Shown here: piece after piece, positions 1 through 5,702 of the stretch
How the letters are laid out: each line of letters opens with the position of its first letter
How positions within the stretch are numbered: position 1 is the first letter of the stretch
From: an uncultured Oscillospiraceae bacterium
GTDB taxonomy: Bacteria; Bacillota; Clostridia; Oscillospirales; Acutalibacteraceae
Assembly: GCA_900554535.1 (NCBI GenBank)
Contig: USIA01000120.1
Coordinates: 1-5,937, forward strand
Direction: 5' to 3'
DNA length: 5,937 nucleotides
The notes under the pieces: model-generated
Told to the model about the DNA's origin: nothing
Databases searched by the model: none
Seen by the model: only the letters and a program-made list of their open reading frames with translations
Program-made: the position numbers and the translations under genes

Positions 1-196
1 CAATCACGGTTCCGCTGGTGGGAGTGTCCAGCCCGCCCATCATGTGAAGCAGGGTGGACTTGCCGCTGCCGGAGGTTCCCACAACGGCCACAAACTCACC
101 GTCATTTACGGAGAAGTTCACGCCGTCAAGGGCGCGGGTGATATTCGGCTTTGTGCCGTAATACTTTTTCAGGTCGATAGTCTGTAAAATGCTCAT
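1..196 (-). CDS. ABC transporter ATP-binding protein, N-terminal part (second copy, runs off the window)
   Basis: This is the first 65 codons of an ABC ATPase whose remainder lies left of position 1. It starts at ATG 196-194, preceded on the minus strand by a good AAAGGAG site about 8 nt upstream. The visible part contains the Walker A loop GTSGSGKST at residues 40-48. It aligns without gaps to the complete ATPase at 2787-3452 (offset 3256). By hand count there are 11 base differences in 196, but only two residue changes (Val3 to Ile, Glu31 to Asn). The other changes are synonymous, which suggests that both copies have been kept under selection for function. By analogy it should be followed off-window by its own FtsX-type permease. 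It would hydrolyse ATP on the cytoplasmic face of the membrane to drive that permease. The substrate is unknown. Confidence 0.93.
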   Translation of the reverse strand, partial: MSILQTIDLKKYYGTKPNITRALDGVNFSVNDGEFVAVVGTSGSGKSTLLHMMGGLDTPTSGTVI

Positions 197-238
197 ACTC
201 AAAACTCCTTTCAAGGCTTTCTGCCTGCTGATAAGGGT

Positions 239-275
239 ATTGTAAAACCCAAATGTCCGCGAAATGTTACAGCGG
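239..275 (-). promoter_or_regulatory. Promoter of the left ABC module with response-regulator box A
   Basis: Reading the minus strand, a -10 hexamer TACAAT lies at 244-239, with no recognisable -35. Six nt upstream of it is a paired direct repeat, seen on the plus strand as ATGTCCGCGAA followed directly by ATGTTACAGCG (253-274, 11-bp period). The box is identical to the one in front of the right ABC module, while the surrounding leader has diverged. Its -10 differs from that copy by one base (TACAAT against TATAAT). An OmpR-type regulator bound at the -35 position and activating transcription is the natural inference. Confidence 0.65.
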
Positions 276-302
276 CCCAAAAATTTCATTGAAAATCGGA
301 GT

Positions 303-328
303 GAAATGTTACAGCGCTCGGACATTTC
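303..328 (+). promoter_or_regulatory. Upstream response-regulator box B, left ABC module
   Basis: This is a second copy of the regulator box in the opposite orientation. Read on the minus strand it gives ATGTCCGAGCG followed by a TTGT-type half-site 11 bp on. Seen on the plus strand, its GAAATGTTACA core lies 42 bp from the same core in box A. It differs from box B of the right module by one base. It is probably an auxiliary binding site; no protein-binding data are available here. Confidence 0.5.
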
Positions 329-356
329 AAAAATTTTTTGAGAAATGGCGAAAAAA

Positions 357-380
357 GCGGGGCAGCACACGCCGCCCCGC
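357..380 (-). terminator. Rho-independent terminator after the permease gene
   Basis: On the minus strand a GC-rich hairpin (GCGGGGC pairing with GCCCCGC, then one mismatch, two more GC pairs and a 4-nt loop) is followed at once by six T residues (356-351). It begins 14 nt past the permease stop codon. It separates the complete ABC module from the promoter of the next one, so the two modules are separate transcription units. Confidence 0.9.
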
Positions 381-393
381 CGATCCCATACGG

Positions 394-2772
394 TTATTCC
401 ATCGCCCGCATTTGTTCAATCAGGGATTGCTTTTTCTGTCTGCGGATTGTCCATACAGACAAGATCAGTTCCATTCCGAACAATACCAGAATGAACAGTC
501 CCATTTCCAAAACCGGGAATTTGTAAGGCACTACATTTCCGGCAAAAGCTCCTATACTCATTTTTCTGCAAGCAAAGATGGAAGCCGGAAGCCCAACGAT
601 CAGCGTCGCCAATGTTGCAAAGAGCGCATAGCACAGCCCCTCACAGATGTTCATTTTACATAGCTGTTTTTGTGTTAGGCCGATAGAACGCAGAATACTG
701 TTTTCCTGCTTTCGGGCTATCTGGTTAGAGAGTGTCGTATTGATAAGGTTGATAACGCCAAAGAGAAATACCAACCATGAAAGTATCTCCATACTGCCAA
801 ACGCAAAAGAATTTGTCATTTCTTCATATTCAATCACTGTATTGATTTCATCTAAGGCAATATTACTATGGCTGGCAACAATATTTTTCAATTCAGCTCC
901 CACATAGTCCGTTTTTTTAGCGTCATTTACAATGCTCCATGAATAGTCAAAAGAGGTGATTTCCGGGTGCAGTTCGTGGAACAACGCTTCTGGTGCAAAA
1001 AGAGTTGCCCCATCTAAGTGCATCCTGCCATGTCCTGAATATACCTTTGCAGGAGCGTATAACCCCGATATGGTAACAGAAACGGATGGCTGTTCTTCTC
1101 CCAAAGAAATCTCAACCGTTGAACCAACACCCATATCCTCATTCTGCTTTAGCACATTATAGTCAATTACAATACTACGGGAATCTGTTGGCATGGTTCC
1201 CTCTGTCAGAGCCGCTTCAACTGCCGCATAATTCTGGTCGGTCAGCATATCGCACATACCACCAGCTTGATGAATCTCTGTTTTATAAGTTGCATGGAGA
1301 GATTGCCTGCTTGGAATTATATCTGTAACGCCATCAATAGATAAGATTTCCTGCTTTAATTCCTCATTCAATGGATTTCCCGCTGCCATAACCTTTTCTT
1401 CTGTCATTTCAGAATCCAAATAAATTTTATAGTCGCCGTCTGGGAAAAACTGTCTTGCAAGTGCCTCTGGTGAGCGCAGCAAAACAATGGAGGATACCAC
1501 AAGCAGGATAATTCCGCCCAAACTCAATGAAGCTACAATAGCAACGGTCTTTTTTCGGTCACGCTTAAAATTCGCAATTCCCATTGAAACAGGATTGAGC
1601 TTGATGTTCTTTTTCCGGCTGCGGATGTCCTTTTGCGCCGGGGTAAAACGGATGGCTTCAATCGGGGAAATCCCTGCCGCAATTTTTACTGGCTTACGGA
1701 TGGAAACAGATACCATGATCCAACTACTTATGAGTGTCAAAATAACCGTTTCCACATAGGAAACAGCGTTAAATCCCTTGGGAAATAGAAGAAAACCGCC
1801 GCATACACCCAGCACTGTACCAATCAAAATTCCGATACTGCCGAGTTTGCGTCCCTCCCGCTTTACAATCCGCTTGATTTGCTTTGGCGTTGCACCAATC
1901 GTCCGAAGCTGCCCGTAGCTCTTGATTTTGTCATTGATGGAGATACGGAAGATACTCTGGATCACAATATAGCCGCCGATCAGAACAATGGCAATCACGC
2001 CAGCCATCAGTGCAAAATCAAAGGATTTAGAAGCATAGGCAAAATACTTGCTGTTCATTTTGGGCATAGGAAGCTGATATTCCTCCGCAATCTCCCTGCA
2101 ATAAGAGGTCATCAGTTCTTCGCCCAACTGGTCGCTGTTTTTGAAATGGGCATAGGCACGATACCCAGCCGGGTCAAATCCATCCCATTCTGTCAGGGCA
2201 GCTTTGGAAAGAATGATAGCGCAGGTATTCGCTTCTTTTTCATTTACGCTGTCCATAATTCCGGTAACGACATAATCACCATGAAAACTCTCGGTATCTA
2301 AGGTCACAGTGTCCCCAATCTTGGCATTGTTTCCATAGGTGGAAAGAAAGTATTCGCTTACGACAACTTCATTTGCTTTTTCAGGAACCCGGCCCTCTAA
2401 CAACTTCATCTGCGCCTTGGTAATCTCCATCATTTGCGCGTCGCAATACACATAGGACGCATGATAGCCCTGTTCCGAAAGTTCCTCACCCAGTATATAG
2501 TAGCTGCCTACGCGCTCAAACTCCGGCACTCCTTTCAGGGTTTCAATGTCGTTTTCCTCCACGCCCAGCCAGACCGCCTCATAAGTATCGACAACCTGAT
2601 TGCGCTGCATTTGTGTCAGGGAGGTAGACACAATTCCCGTAAAGCAGATCAGAAACGCCGCCAGCGCAACGGCGATCACTACCATCAGATTCCGGCGCTT
2701 CTCGCTTTGCAAACTTTTCTTTGCCAGCTTCTTTGTAATGGCGCTGGTATCATTCTCAAAAGGCCATGTCAT
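394..2772 (-). CDS. ABC transporter permease, FtsX/MacB-type, two FtsX domains
   Basis: A 792-residue integral membrane protein forming the membrane part of an ABC transporter with the ATPase encoded 14 nt upstream. The start is ATG 2772, with TAAGGAG about 10 nt before it. Eight hydrophobic segments can be read: about 29-51, 253-275, 310-331, 336-357, 409-432, 661-682, 713-735 and 755-776. This makes two four-TM FtsX halves, each with a large extracytoplasmic domain after its first helix (about 52-250 and 433-655). Each half has a related motif after its second helix, GQLRTIGATPKQIK (287-300) and ILRSIGLTQKQLCK (693-706), which in this family contacts the ATPase. The eight-TM layout fits this family but differs from the ten-TM BceB permeases, which have one large loop. 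Likely roles are antimicrobial-peptide resistance, lipid or peptide handling, or cell-envelope work; the substrate cannot be read from the sequence. The middle and C-terminal parts are more A+T-rich than the neighbouring genes. Confidence 0.93.
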   Translation of the reverse strand: MTWPFENDTSAITKKLAKKSLQSEKRRNLMVVIAVALAAFLICFTGIVSTSLTQMQRNQVVDTYEAVWLGVEENDIETLKGVPEFERVGSYYILGEELSEQGYHASYVYCDAQMMEITKAQMKLLEGRVPEKANEVVVSEYFLSTYGNNAKIGDTVTLDTESFHGDYVVTGIMDSVNEKEANTCAIILSKAALTEWDGFDPAGYRAYAHFKNSDQLGEELMTSYCREIAEEYQLPMPKMNSKYFAYASKSFDFALMAGVIAIVLIGGYIVIQSIFRISINDKIKSYGQLRTIGATPKQIKRIVKREGRKLGSIGILIGTVLGVCGGFLLFPKGFNAVSYVETVILTLISSWIMVSVSIRKPVKIAAGISPIEAIRFTPAQKDIRSRKKNIKLNPVSMGIANFKRDRKKTVAIVASLSLGGIILLVVSSIVLLRSPEALARQFFPDGDYKIYLDSEMTEEKVMAAGNPLNEELKQEILSIDGVTDIIPSRQSLHATYKTEIHQAGGMCDMLTDQNYAAVEAALTEGTMPTDSRSIVIDYNVLKQNEDMGVGSTVEISLGEEQPSVSVTISGLYAPAKVYSGHGRMHLDGATLFAPEALFHELHPEITSFDYSWSIVNDAKKTDYVGAELKNIVASHSNIALDEINTVIEYEEMTNSFAFGSMEILSWLVFLFGVINLINTTLSNQIARKQENSILRSIGLTQKQLCKMNICEGLCYALFATLATLIVGLPASIFACRKMSIGAFAGNVVPYKFPVLEMGLFILVLFGMELILSVWTIRRQKKQSLIEQMRAME

Positions 2773-2786
2773 AGCCTGCCAACTCC

Positions 2787-3452
2787 TTACTCTACAATCT
2801 TTCCGTCCTCAATGCGGACGATCCGATCTGCAAGGCGGGCAATGTCGTTGTTGTGGGTAATCATCACGACAGTTTGCCGAAACTCCGCACTGGTACGCTT
2901 GATAAGCCCCAGCACCTCGGCGCTGGTCTTGCTGTCAAGGTTGCCGGTTGGTTCGTCGGCCAGCACGATTGCCGGTTTGGTAATCAGGGCGCGGGCAATC
3001 GCCACACGCTGCTGCTGGCCGCCTGAAAGATTGTTCGGCATATTTTTCAGTTTATCTTCCAGCCCCAGTAGGTGAACGATTTCGTCCAAAAACTTCTGAT
3101 CCACCGTGTCCCCGTCCAGTTCCACCGGCAGGACGATGTTCTCATACACATTCAGGATAGGAACAAGGTTATAGTTCTGGAAGATAAAGCCGATGTTGCG
3201 GCGGCGGAAGATGGTGAGCTGTTCGTCGTTCATTTTCGACAGCTCTTTGTCCCGGACAATCACGGTTCCGCTGGTGGGAGTGTCCAGCCCGCCCATCATG
3301 TGAAGCAGGGTAGACTTGCCGCTGCCGGAGGTTCCCACAACGGCCACAAACTCGCCGTCCTCCACGGAGAAGTTCACACCGTCAAGGGCGCGGGTAATGT
3401 TCGGCTTTGTGCCATAATACTTTTTCAGGTCAATAGTCTGTAAAACGCTCAT
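2787..3452 (-). CDS. ABC transporter ATP-binding protein (LolD/MacB/BceA-like)
   Basis: A complete 221-residue cytoplasmic ATPase that powers the FtsX-type permease encoded downstream. All catalytic motifs are present: Walker A GTSGSGKST (40-48), Q-loop Gln92, signature LSGGQ (142-146), Walker B IVLADE with catalytic Glu167, D-loop NLDS (171-174) and switch His200. Length and motifs match the class of ATPases that work with FtsX/MacB permeases (LolD, MacB and BceA groups). I chose ATG 3452 because GAAAGGAG lies 8 nt upstream and because the paralogue at 1-196 starts at the same place. The frame stays open to 3581, but that stretch is the promoter and regulator boxes, so the longer start is rejected. 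The gene forms a two-gene operon with the permease and is probably activated by the adjacent response regulator. The precise substrate is unknown. Confidence 0.96.
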   Translation of the reverse strand: MSVLQTIDLKKYYGTKPNITRALDGVNFSVEDGEFVAVVGTSGSGKSTLLHMMGGLDTPTSGTVIVRDKELSKMNDEQLTIFRRRNIGFIFQNYNLVPILNVYENIVLPVELDGDTVDQKFLDEIVHLLGLEDKLKNMPNNLSGGQQQRVAIARALITKPAIVLADEPTGNLDSKTSAEVLGLIKRTSAEFRQTVVMITHNNDIARLADRIVRIEDGKIVE

Positions 3453-3494
3453 ATTCAAAACTCCTTTCAAGGCTTCTTGCCTGTTGATAAAGGT

Positions 3495-3531
3495 ATTATA
3501 AAACCCAAATGTCCGCGAAATGTTACAGCGG
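3495..3531 (-). promoter_or_regulatory. Promoter of the right ABC operon with response-regulator box A
   Basis: On the minus strand a perfect -10 TATAAT lies at 3500-3495. The hexamer 17 bp upstream is ACATTT, a poor -35. The -35 region is instead covered by a paired direct repeat, on the plus strand ATGTCCGCGAA then ATGTTACAGCG (3509-3530), ending 6 nt from the -10. Such 11-bp-period direct repeats over the -35 are typical of promoters activated by OmpR/PhoB regulators. Transcription would start near 3488, about 35 nt before the ATPase ATG. Confidence 0.72.
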
Positions 3532-3558
3532 CCAAAAAATTTCATTGAAAATCGGGGT

Positions 3559-3584
3559 GAAATGTTACAACGCTCGGACATTTC
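3559..3584 (+). promoter_or_regulatory. Upstream response-regulator box B, right ABC operon
   Basis: Read on the minus strand this holds ATGTCCGAGCG followed by a TTGT half-site, again with an 11-bp period, so it is a box facing opposite to box A. The outermost AAATGTCCG (box A) and CGGACATTT (box B) form an inverted repeat, while the GAAATGTTACA cores are direct repeats 42 bp apart. It sits between the kinase terminator and the ABC promoter. It is probably a second regulator binding site. Confidence 0.55.
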
Positions 3585-3595
3585 AAAAAAATTTA

Positions 3596-3625
3596 CGGCG
3601 GGCAGCCGGGAATGGCCGTCCGCCG
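3596..3625 (-). terminator. Rho-independent terminator after the histidine kinase gene
   Basis: On the minus strand a 12-bp stem (one A-C mismatch and one G-U pair) with a 6-nt loop is followed by TAAATTTTTTT. It starts a few nt after the kinase stop codon at 3632-3630. It ends the response regulator-kinase transcript, so the ABC operon needs its own promoter, which is present just downstream. Confidence 0.85.
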
Positions 3626-3629
3626 CGTT

Positions 3630-4661
3630 CTATTTTGTAGGCAGCATAATGGAAAATTCCGATCCCTTGCCCGGCTCCGAAACCACTTTGATATAGCCGC
3701 CCTGTCGCGTTACGATCTCGCGGGCCAGATACAGGCCAATGCCCACGCCCTGCTGTTCGTGTACTTCTTCCTCACGATAGAAGCGCCGGAAGATGGCAGC
3801 CTGATTGCTTTCGGAAATGCCCTTGCCGGTGTCGGTCACTTTGATCTCCACATACATTTCCCACAGCACCACCGACACAGCGATTTTCCCTCCCGCCGGG
3901 GTGTACTTCACCGCATTGTCCAGCAGGTTAAAGAGGGCTTCGGATGTCCACTTGCTGTCATGGGAAACGGTCAAATCCTCCGGGCAGTCCACAGACACGG
4001 CGATTTCCTTTTTCTCCGCTGCATACACGATCCCACTCATGGCCTGCGCCACAGTATCAAAGAGGCGGCCCGATTTCTTATCCAACTGGATCACGCCCGT
4101 TTCCAGCCGTGAGGTTTTCACAAGGGCCTGAAAGAGAAAGTCCAGCTTATCCGTCTGGCTGCGGATTCCCCGGATAAAGTCGGTGCGCTCCGCCTCGGTC
4201 ATGGGCTTTTCCAGCAGGGTGTCCGTCGCCATTTTCAGATTGCTTACCGGCGTTTTCACCTGATGGGAAATATCCGATACAAGGGTCTGTAACTCCTGCC
4301 GTTCCTCGTCCACCCGGCGGCGGTTCTCCTGCATGATCTGGTAAAGCCTTGCCAGCCGGTGTCCGATTCTGGCAAGCTGGGTTTCGCTGTCCTCTGGCCG
4401 CTGGGGCGCTTCATTCCCGGCGATCATGTGGTCTAAGGTCTGGCACAGGTCAGCGGTAAACTGCGACAGCCGCTTTCCAAACGCCTGCGTCAGTACAAAA
4501 ATCCCCACAAGGGCGCACAGCAGCAGCGTCCCGCCTGTCAGCAGCACCGCAATCTGTTTTGTCACAAGAAACAGGGCTATGGTGATCCCGGACATGGAGA
4601 GGACAAGCTCCATTGCCACCCGGCCAAACAGCCGCTTTACCGAGAGGTTTTGAAACTTCAT
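3630..4661 (-). CDS. Two-component sensor histidine kinase, sensor-domain-poor, two TM helices
   Basis: A 343-residue membrane kinase that should autophosphorylate on His133 (ISHQVKTP, 131-138) and pass the phosphate to the response regulator encoded just upstream. Two hydrophobic helices (about 17-34 and 37-59) are joined by only a few residues, so there is essentially no extracellular sensor domain. A linker and HisKA region follow. The ATPase domain has an N box with Asn245 and Asn249, a G1 box DTGKG (277-281), an F box FRRFYR (291-296) and a G2 box GVGIGL (305-310), so all catalytic elements are present. The start is ATG 4661, which overlaps the regulator's stop codon as ATGA and has GGAGG about 9 nt upstream. 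The frame continues seven codons further up, but that is inside the regulator. The layout resembles intramembrane-sensing kinases of the BceS/LiaS type, which often depend on a partner membrane protein for their signal; that role is inference here. Confidence 0.95.
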   Translation of the reverse strand: MKFQNLSVKRLFGRVAMELVLSMSGITIALFLVTKQIAVLLTGGTLLLCALVGIFVLTQAFGKRLSQFTADLCQTLDHMIAGNEAPQRPEDSETQLARIGHRLARLYQIMQENRRRVDEERQELQTLVSDISHQVKTPVSNLKMATDTLLEKPMTEAERTDFIRGIRSQTDKLDFLFQALVKTSRLETGVIQLDKKSGRLFDTVAQAMSGIVYAAEKKEIAVSVDCPEDLTVSHDSKWTSEALFNLLDNAVKYTPAGGKIAVSVVLWEMYVEIKVTDTGKGISESNQAAIFRRFYREEEVHEQQGVGIGLYLAREIVTRQGGYIKVVSEPGKGSEFSIMLPTK

Positions 4662-5350
4662 TTTACCTCGCCTCCCGTCCATTGATAGCCCATACCGTAA
4701 ACGGTCTTGATGTATGGCACACCTCCGTCGGCTTCAATCTTGCTGCGAATCCGGCTGATGGAGGTTGTCAGGGTGTGTTCGTCCACAAACCTCTCGTCTA
4801 TATCCCACAGCTTTTCCAAAAGCTGCCCACGGGTCAGCACTTGCCGGGGATTTTTGCGGAACAGGTTCAGCATTTTGTACTCCATCGGGGATAGGGTCAG
4901 GGGCTTGCCGTTTAAGGAAGCCGTCTGCTCCGAGAAGTCCAGAAACAGCCGCCCGTCGTCGTAAATGTCCTTGGCCGGTTTGTGGTGTTCCAGCATGGCG
5001 AACATGGCTTTGATTTTCCGCTGCAAGGCCCCGATCACAAAGGGCTTTGTGATGTAGTCCACCGCGCCCACCTCATAGCCCCGTATCTGGTCGCTCTCCT
5101 GATCGTTGGCGGTTAGGAAAATCACGATGGTGTCCGAGTGCTGGGGCTTTATCAGCTTGCACAGCTCAAAACCGTTCCCGTCCGGCAGGTTGATGTCCAG
5201 CAGCACTAAATCAAATTCCCGCTGGCGGATGGCGTCGGCGGCGGTTCTGGCATTTAGGGCAGAAGTCACGCCGTAGCCGTCTGCGGTCAGGTTGTAGGCC
5301 AACATCTTATTCAAAAAACTGTCGTCCTCGACAATTAAAATCTGCTCCAT
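4658..5350 (-). CDS. OmpR/PhoB-family response regulator
   Basis: A 230-residue cytoplasmic transcription factor. The receiver domain (about 1-120) has acidic residues Asp9 and Asp10, phosphoacceptor Asp52 (LLDINLPDG), the switch residue Thr80 and Lys102. A winged-helix DNA-binding domain follows (about 130-226), with the recognition-helix region TLTTSISRIRSKI and the terminal wing VYGMGYQW. I chose ATG 5350 because AAAGGAAG lies just upstream and the protein then starts with the standard MEQILIVEDD. A longer open frame to 5431 would include its own promoter and is rejected. It overlaps the kinase gene by ATGA, which predicts translational coupling. Its promoter carries the same paired repeat as both ABC promoters, so it very probably activates itself and the ABC modules. 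Confidence 0.96.
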   Translation of the reverse strand: MEQILIVEDDSFLNKMLAYNLTADGYGVTSALNARTAADAIRQREFDLVLLDINLPDGNGFELCKLIKPQHSDTIVIFLTANDQESDQIRGYEVGAVDYITKPFVIGALQRKIKAMFAMLEHHKPAKDIYDDGRLFLDFSEQTASLNGKPLTLSPMEYKMLNLFRKNPRQVLTRGQLLEKLWDIDERFVDEHTLTTSISRIRSKIEADGGVPYIKTVYGMGYQWTGGEVK

Positions 5351-5378
5351 ATTCTCACTTCCTTTGCTTTTTGCAGAT

Positions 5379-5415
5379 AGTATAACAGGCAAATGTCCGA
5401 GAATTGTTACAAGGA
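5379..5415 (-). promoter_or_regulatory. Autoregulated promoter of the response regulator-kinase operon
   Basis: On the minus strand the -10 is TATACT (5384-5379); the -35 position (ACAATT) is poor. Six nt upstream of the -10 is a box seen on the plus strand as ATGTCCGAGAA then TTGTTACAAGG (5393-5414), again with an 11-bp period. Repeat sequence, orientation and the 6-nt gap all match the two ABC promoters. Only one box is seen here; box B is absent. Transcription would start near 5372, about 22 nt before the regulator ATG. Confidence 0.7.
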
Positions 5416-5470
5416 CAAATATATTTATCATTTTACAGCTTTTTTATGTGTACTGCAATTTTATAAAAGA

Positions 5471-5502
5471 AAGGACAGCAGTATCATCAAATTGCTGTCC
5501 TT
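5471..5502 (-). terminator. Terminator hairpin between the XRE gene and the response regulator
   Basis: A perfect 10-bp stem (AAGGACAGCA pairing with TGCTGTCCTT) with a 12-nt loop is followed on the minus strand by a T-rich tail, TCTTTTATAAAATT. It lies 60 nt past the stop of the short XRE gene. It should insulate the two-component operon from transcription coming from the right. Confidence 0.72.
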
Positions 5503-5561
5503 GCGGTTTATTATAGCTGGTAGTGTATAAGCGTGGGTTCATCATATTTGGTGTGGTATCT

Positions 5562-5699
5562 TTAACTATGGGAAACTCCGGTTTCCCATCTGGATACGGT
5601 CCTTCCAGAGACATTTAATATTTCTGCCAACTGCTCCTGTGTAATGCCTTTTTCTTTGCGAAGTTTTTTTAAAAAATTCCCGATTTTTACTTGGTCCAC
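5562..5699 (-). CDS. Short XRE-family helix-turn-helix protein, C-terminally truncated (possible pseudogene)
   Basis: A 45-residue frame starting at GTG 5699, with AAAGGAGGAG 7 nt upstream, a very strong ribosome binding site. ATG codons at 5720 and 5717 are in frame but lie before that site. The sequence is a clear XRE/Cro HTH start: helix 1 around residues 4-17, the TQEQLAEIL helix at 20-28 and a recognition helix SGRTVSRWE at 31-39. It ends five residues after the WET motif (WETGVSHS, then TAA). Normal XRE domains continue for another two helices, and related Firmicutes regulators often carry a longer C-terminal domain, so this copy lacks about a third of the DNA-binding fold. The break sits on a 9-bp palindrome (5568-5589). 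It may be a decaying regulator, or a fragment that is still translated. No frameshift is needed to read the visible part; the A/T runs at 5664-5676 are in frame. Confidence 0.72.
   Translation of the reverse strand: MDQVKIGNFLKKLRKEKGITQEQLAEILNVSGRTVSRWETGVSHS
5568..5589. repeat. Perfect 9-bp inverted repeat at the end of the XRE gene
   Basis: ATGGGAAAC and GTTTCCCAT are separated by TCCG. The right arm encodes the conserved Trp-Glu-Thr of the HTH and the left arm encodes the aberrant tail before the stop. No T-run follows on either strand, so it is not a clear terminator. Confidence 0.8.
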
Positions 5700-5702
5700 C
5701 TC

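Noticed and set aside
251..328. Repeated AAATGTCCG and GAAATGTTACA elements considered as a CRISPR array
   Set aside because: Only a few copies occur, in both orientations, with no regular spacers, and always at promoters. They fit transcription-factor sites.
253..663. Plus-strand open frame of 136 codons
   Set aside because: It starts inside the regulator box of the left ABC promoter, crosses the permease terminator and then runs antisense to the permease gene. It is a shadow with no ribosome binding site.
2434..3075. Plus-strand open frame of 213 codons
   Set aside because: It is antisense across the ATPase-permease junction, both of which are well-supported genes. Its translation shows no recognisable domain.
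394..3452. Naming the transporter bceAB or macB
   Set aside because: The ATPase is generic for this class, and the eight-TM, two-domain permease fits neither the ten-TM BceB nor the four-TM MacB, so no symbol is justified.
3453..3581. Upstream extension of the ABC ATPase frame
   Set aside because: The extra 43 codons cover the promoter and operator boxes. The internal ATG at 3452 has the ribosome binding site and matches the start of the paralogue.
5351..5431. Upstream extension of the response regulator frame
   Set aside because: It would include the regulator's own -10 and box. The family's usual N-terminus begins at 5350.
5661..5680. Suspected frameshift in the T7/A6 runs of the XRE gene
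   Set aside because: Counting the bases shows the frame reads through correctly (GNFLKKLRKEKG). The defect is at the 3' end of the gene instead.
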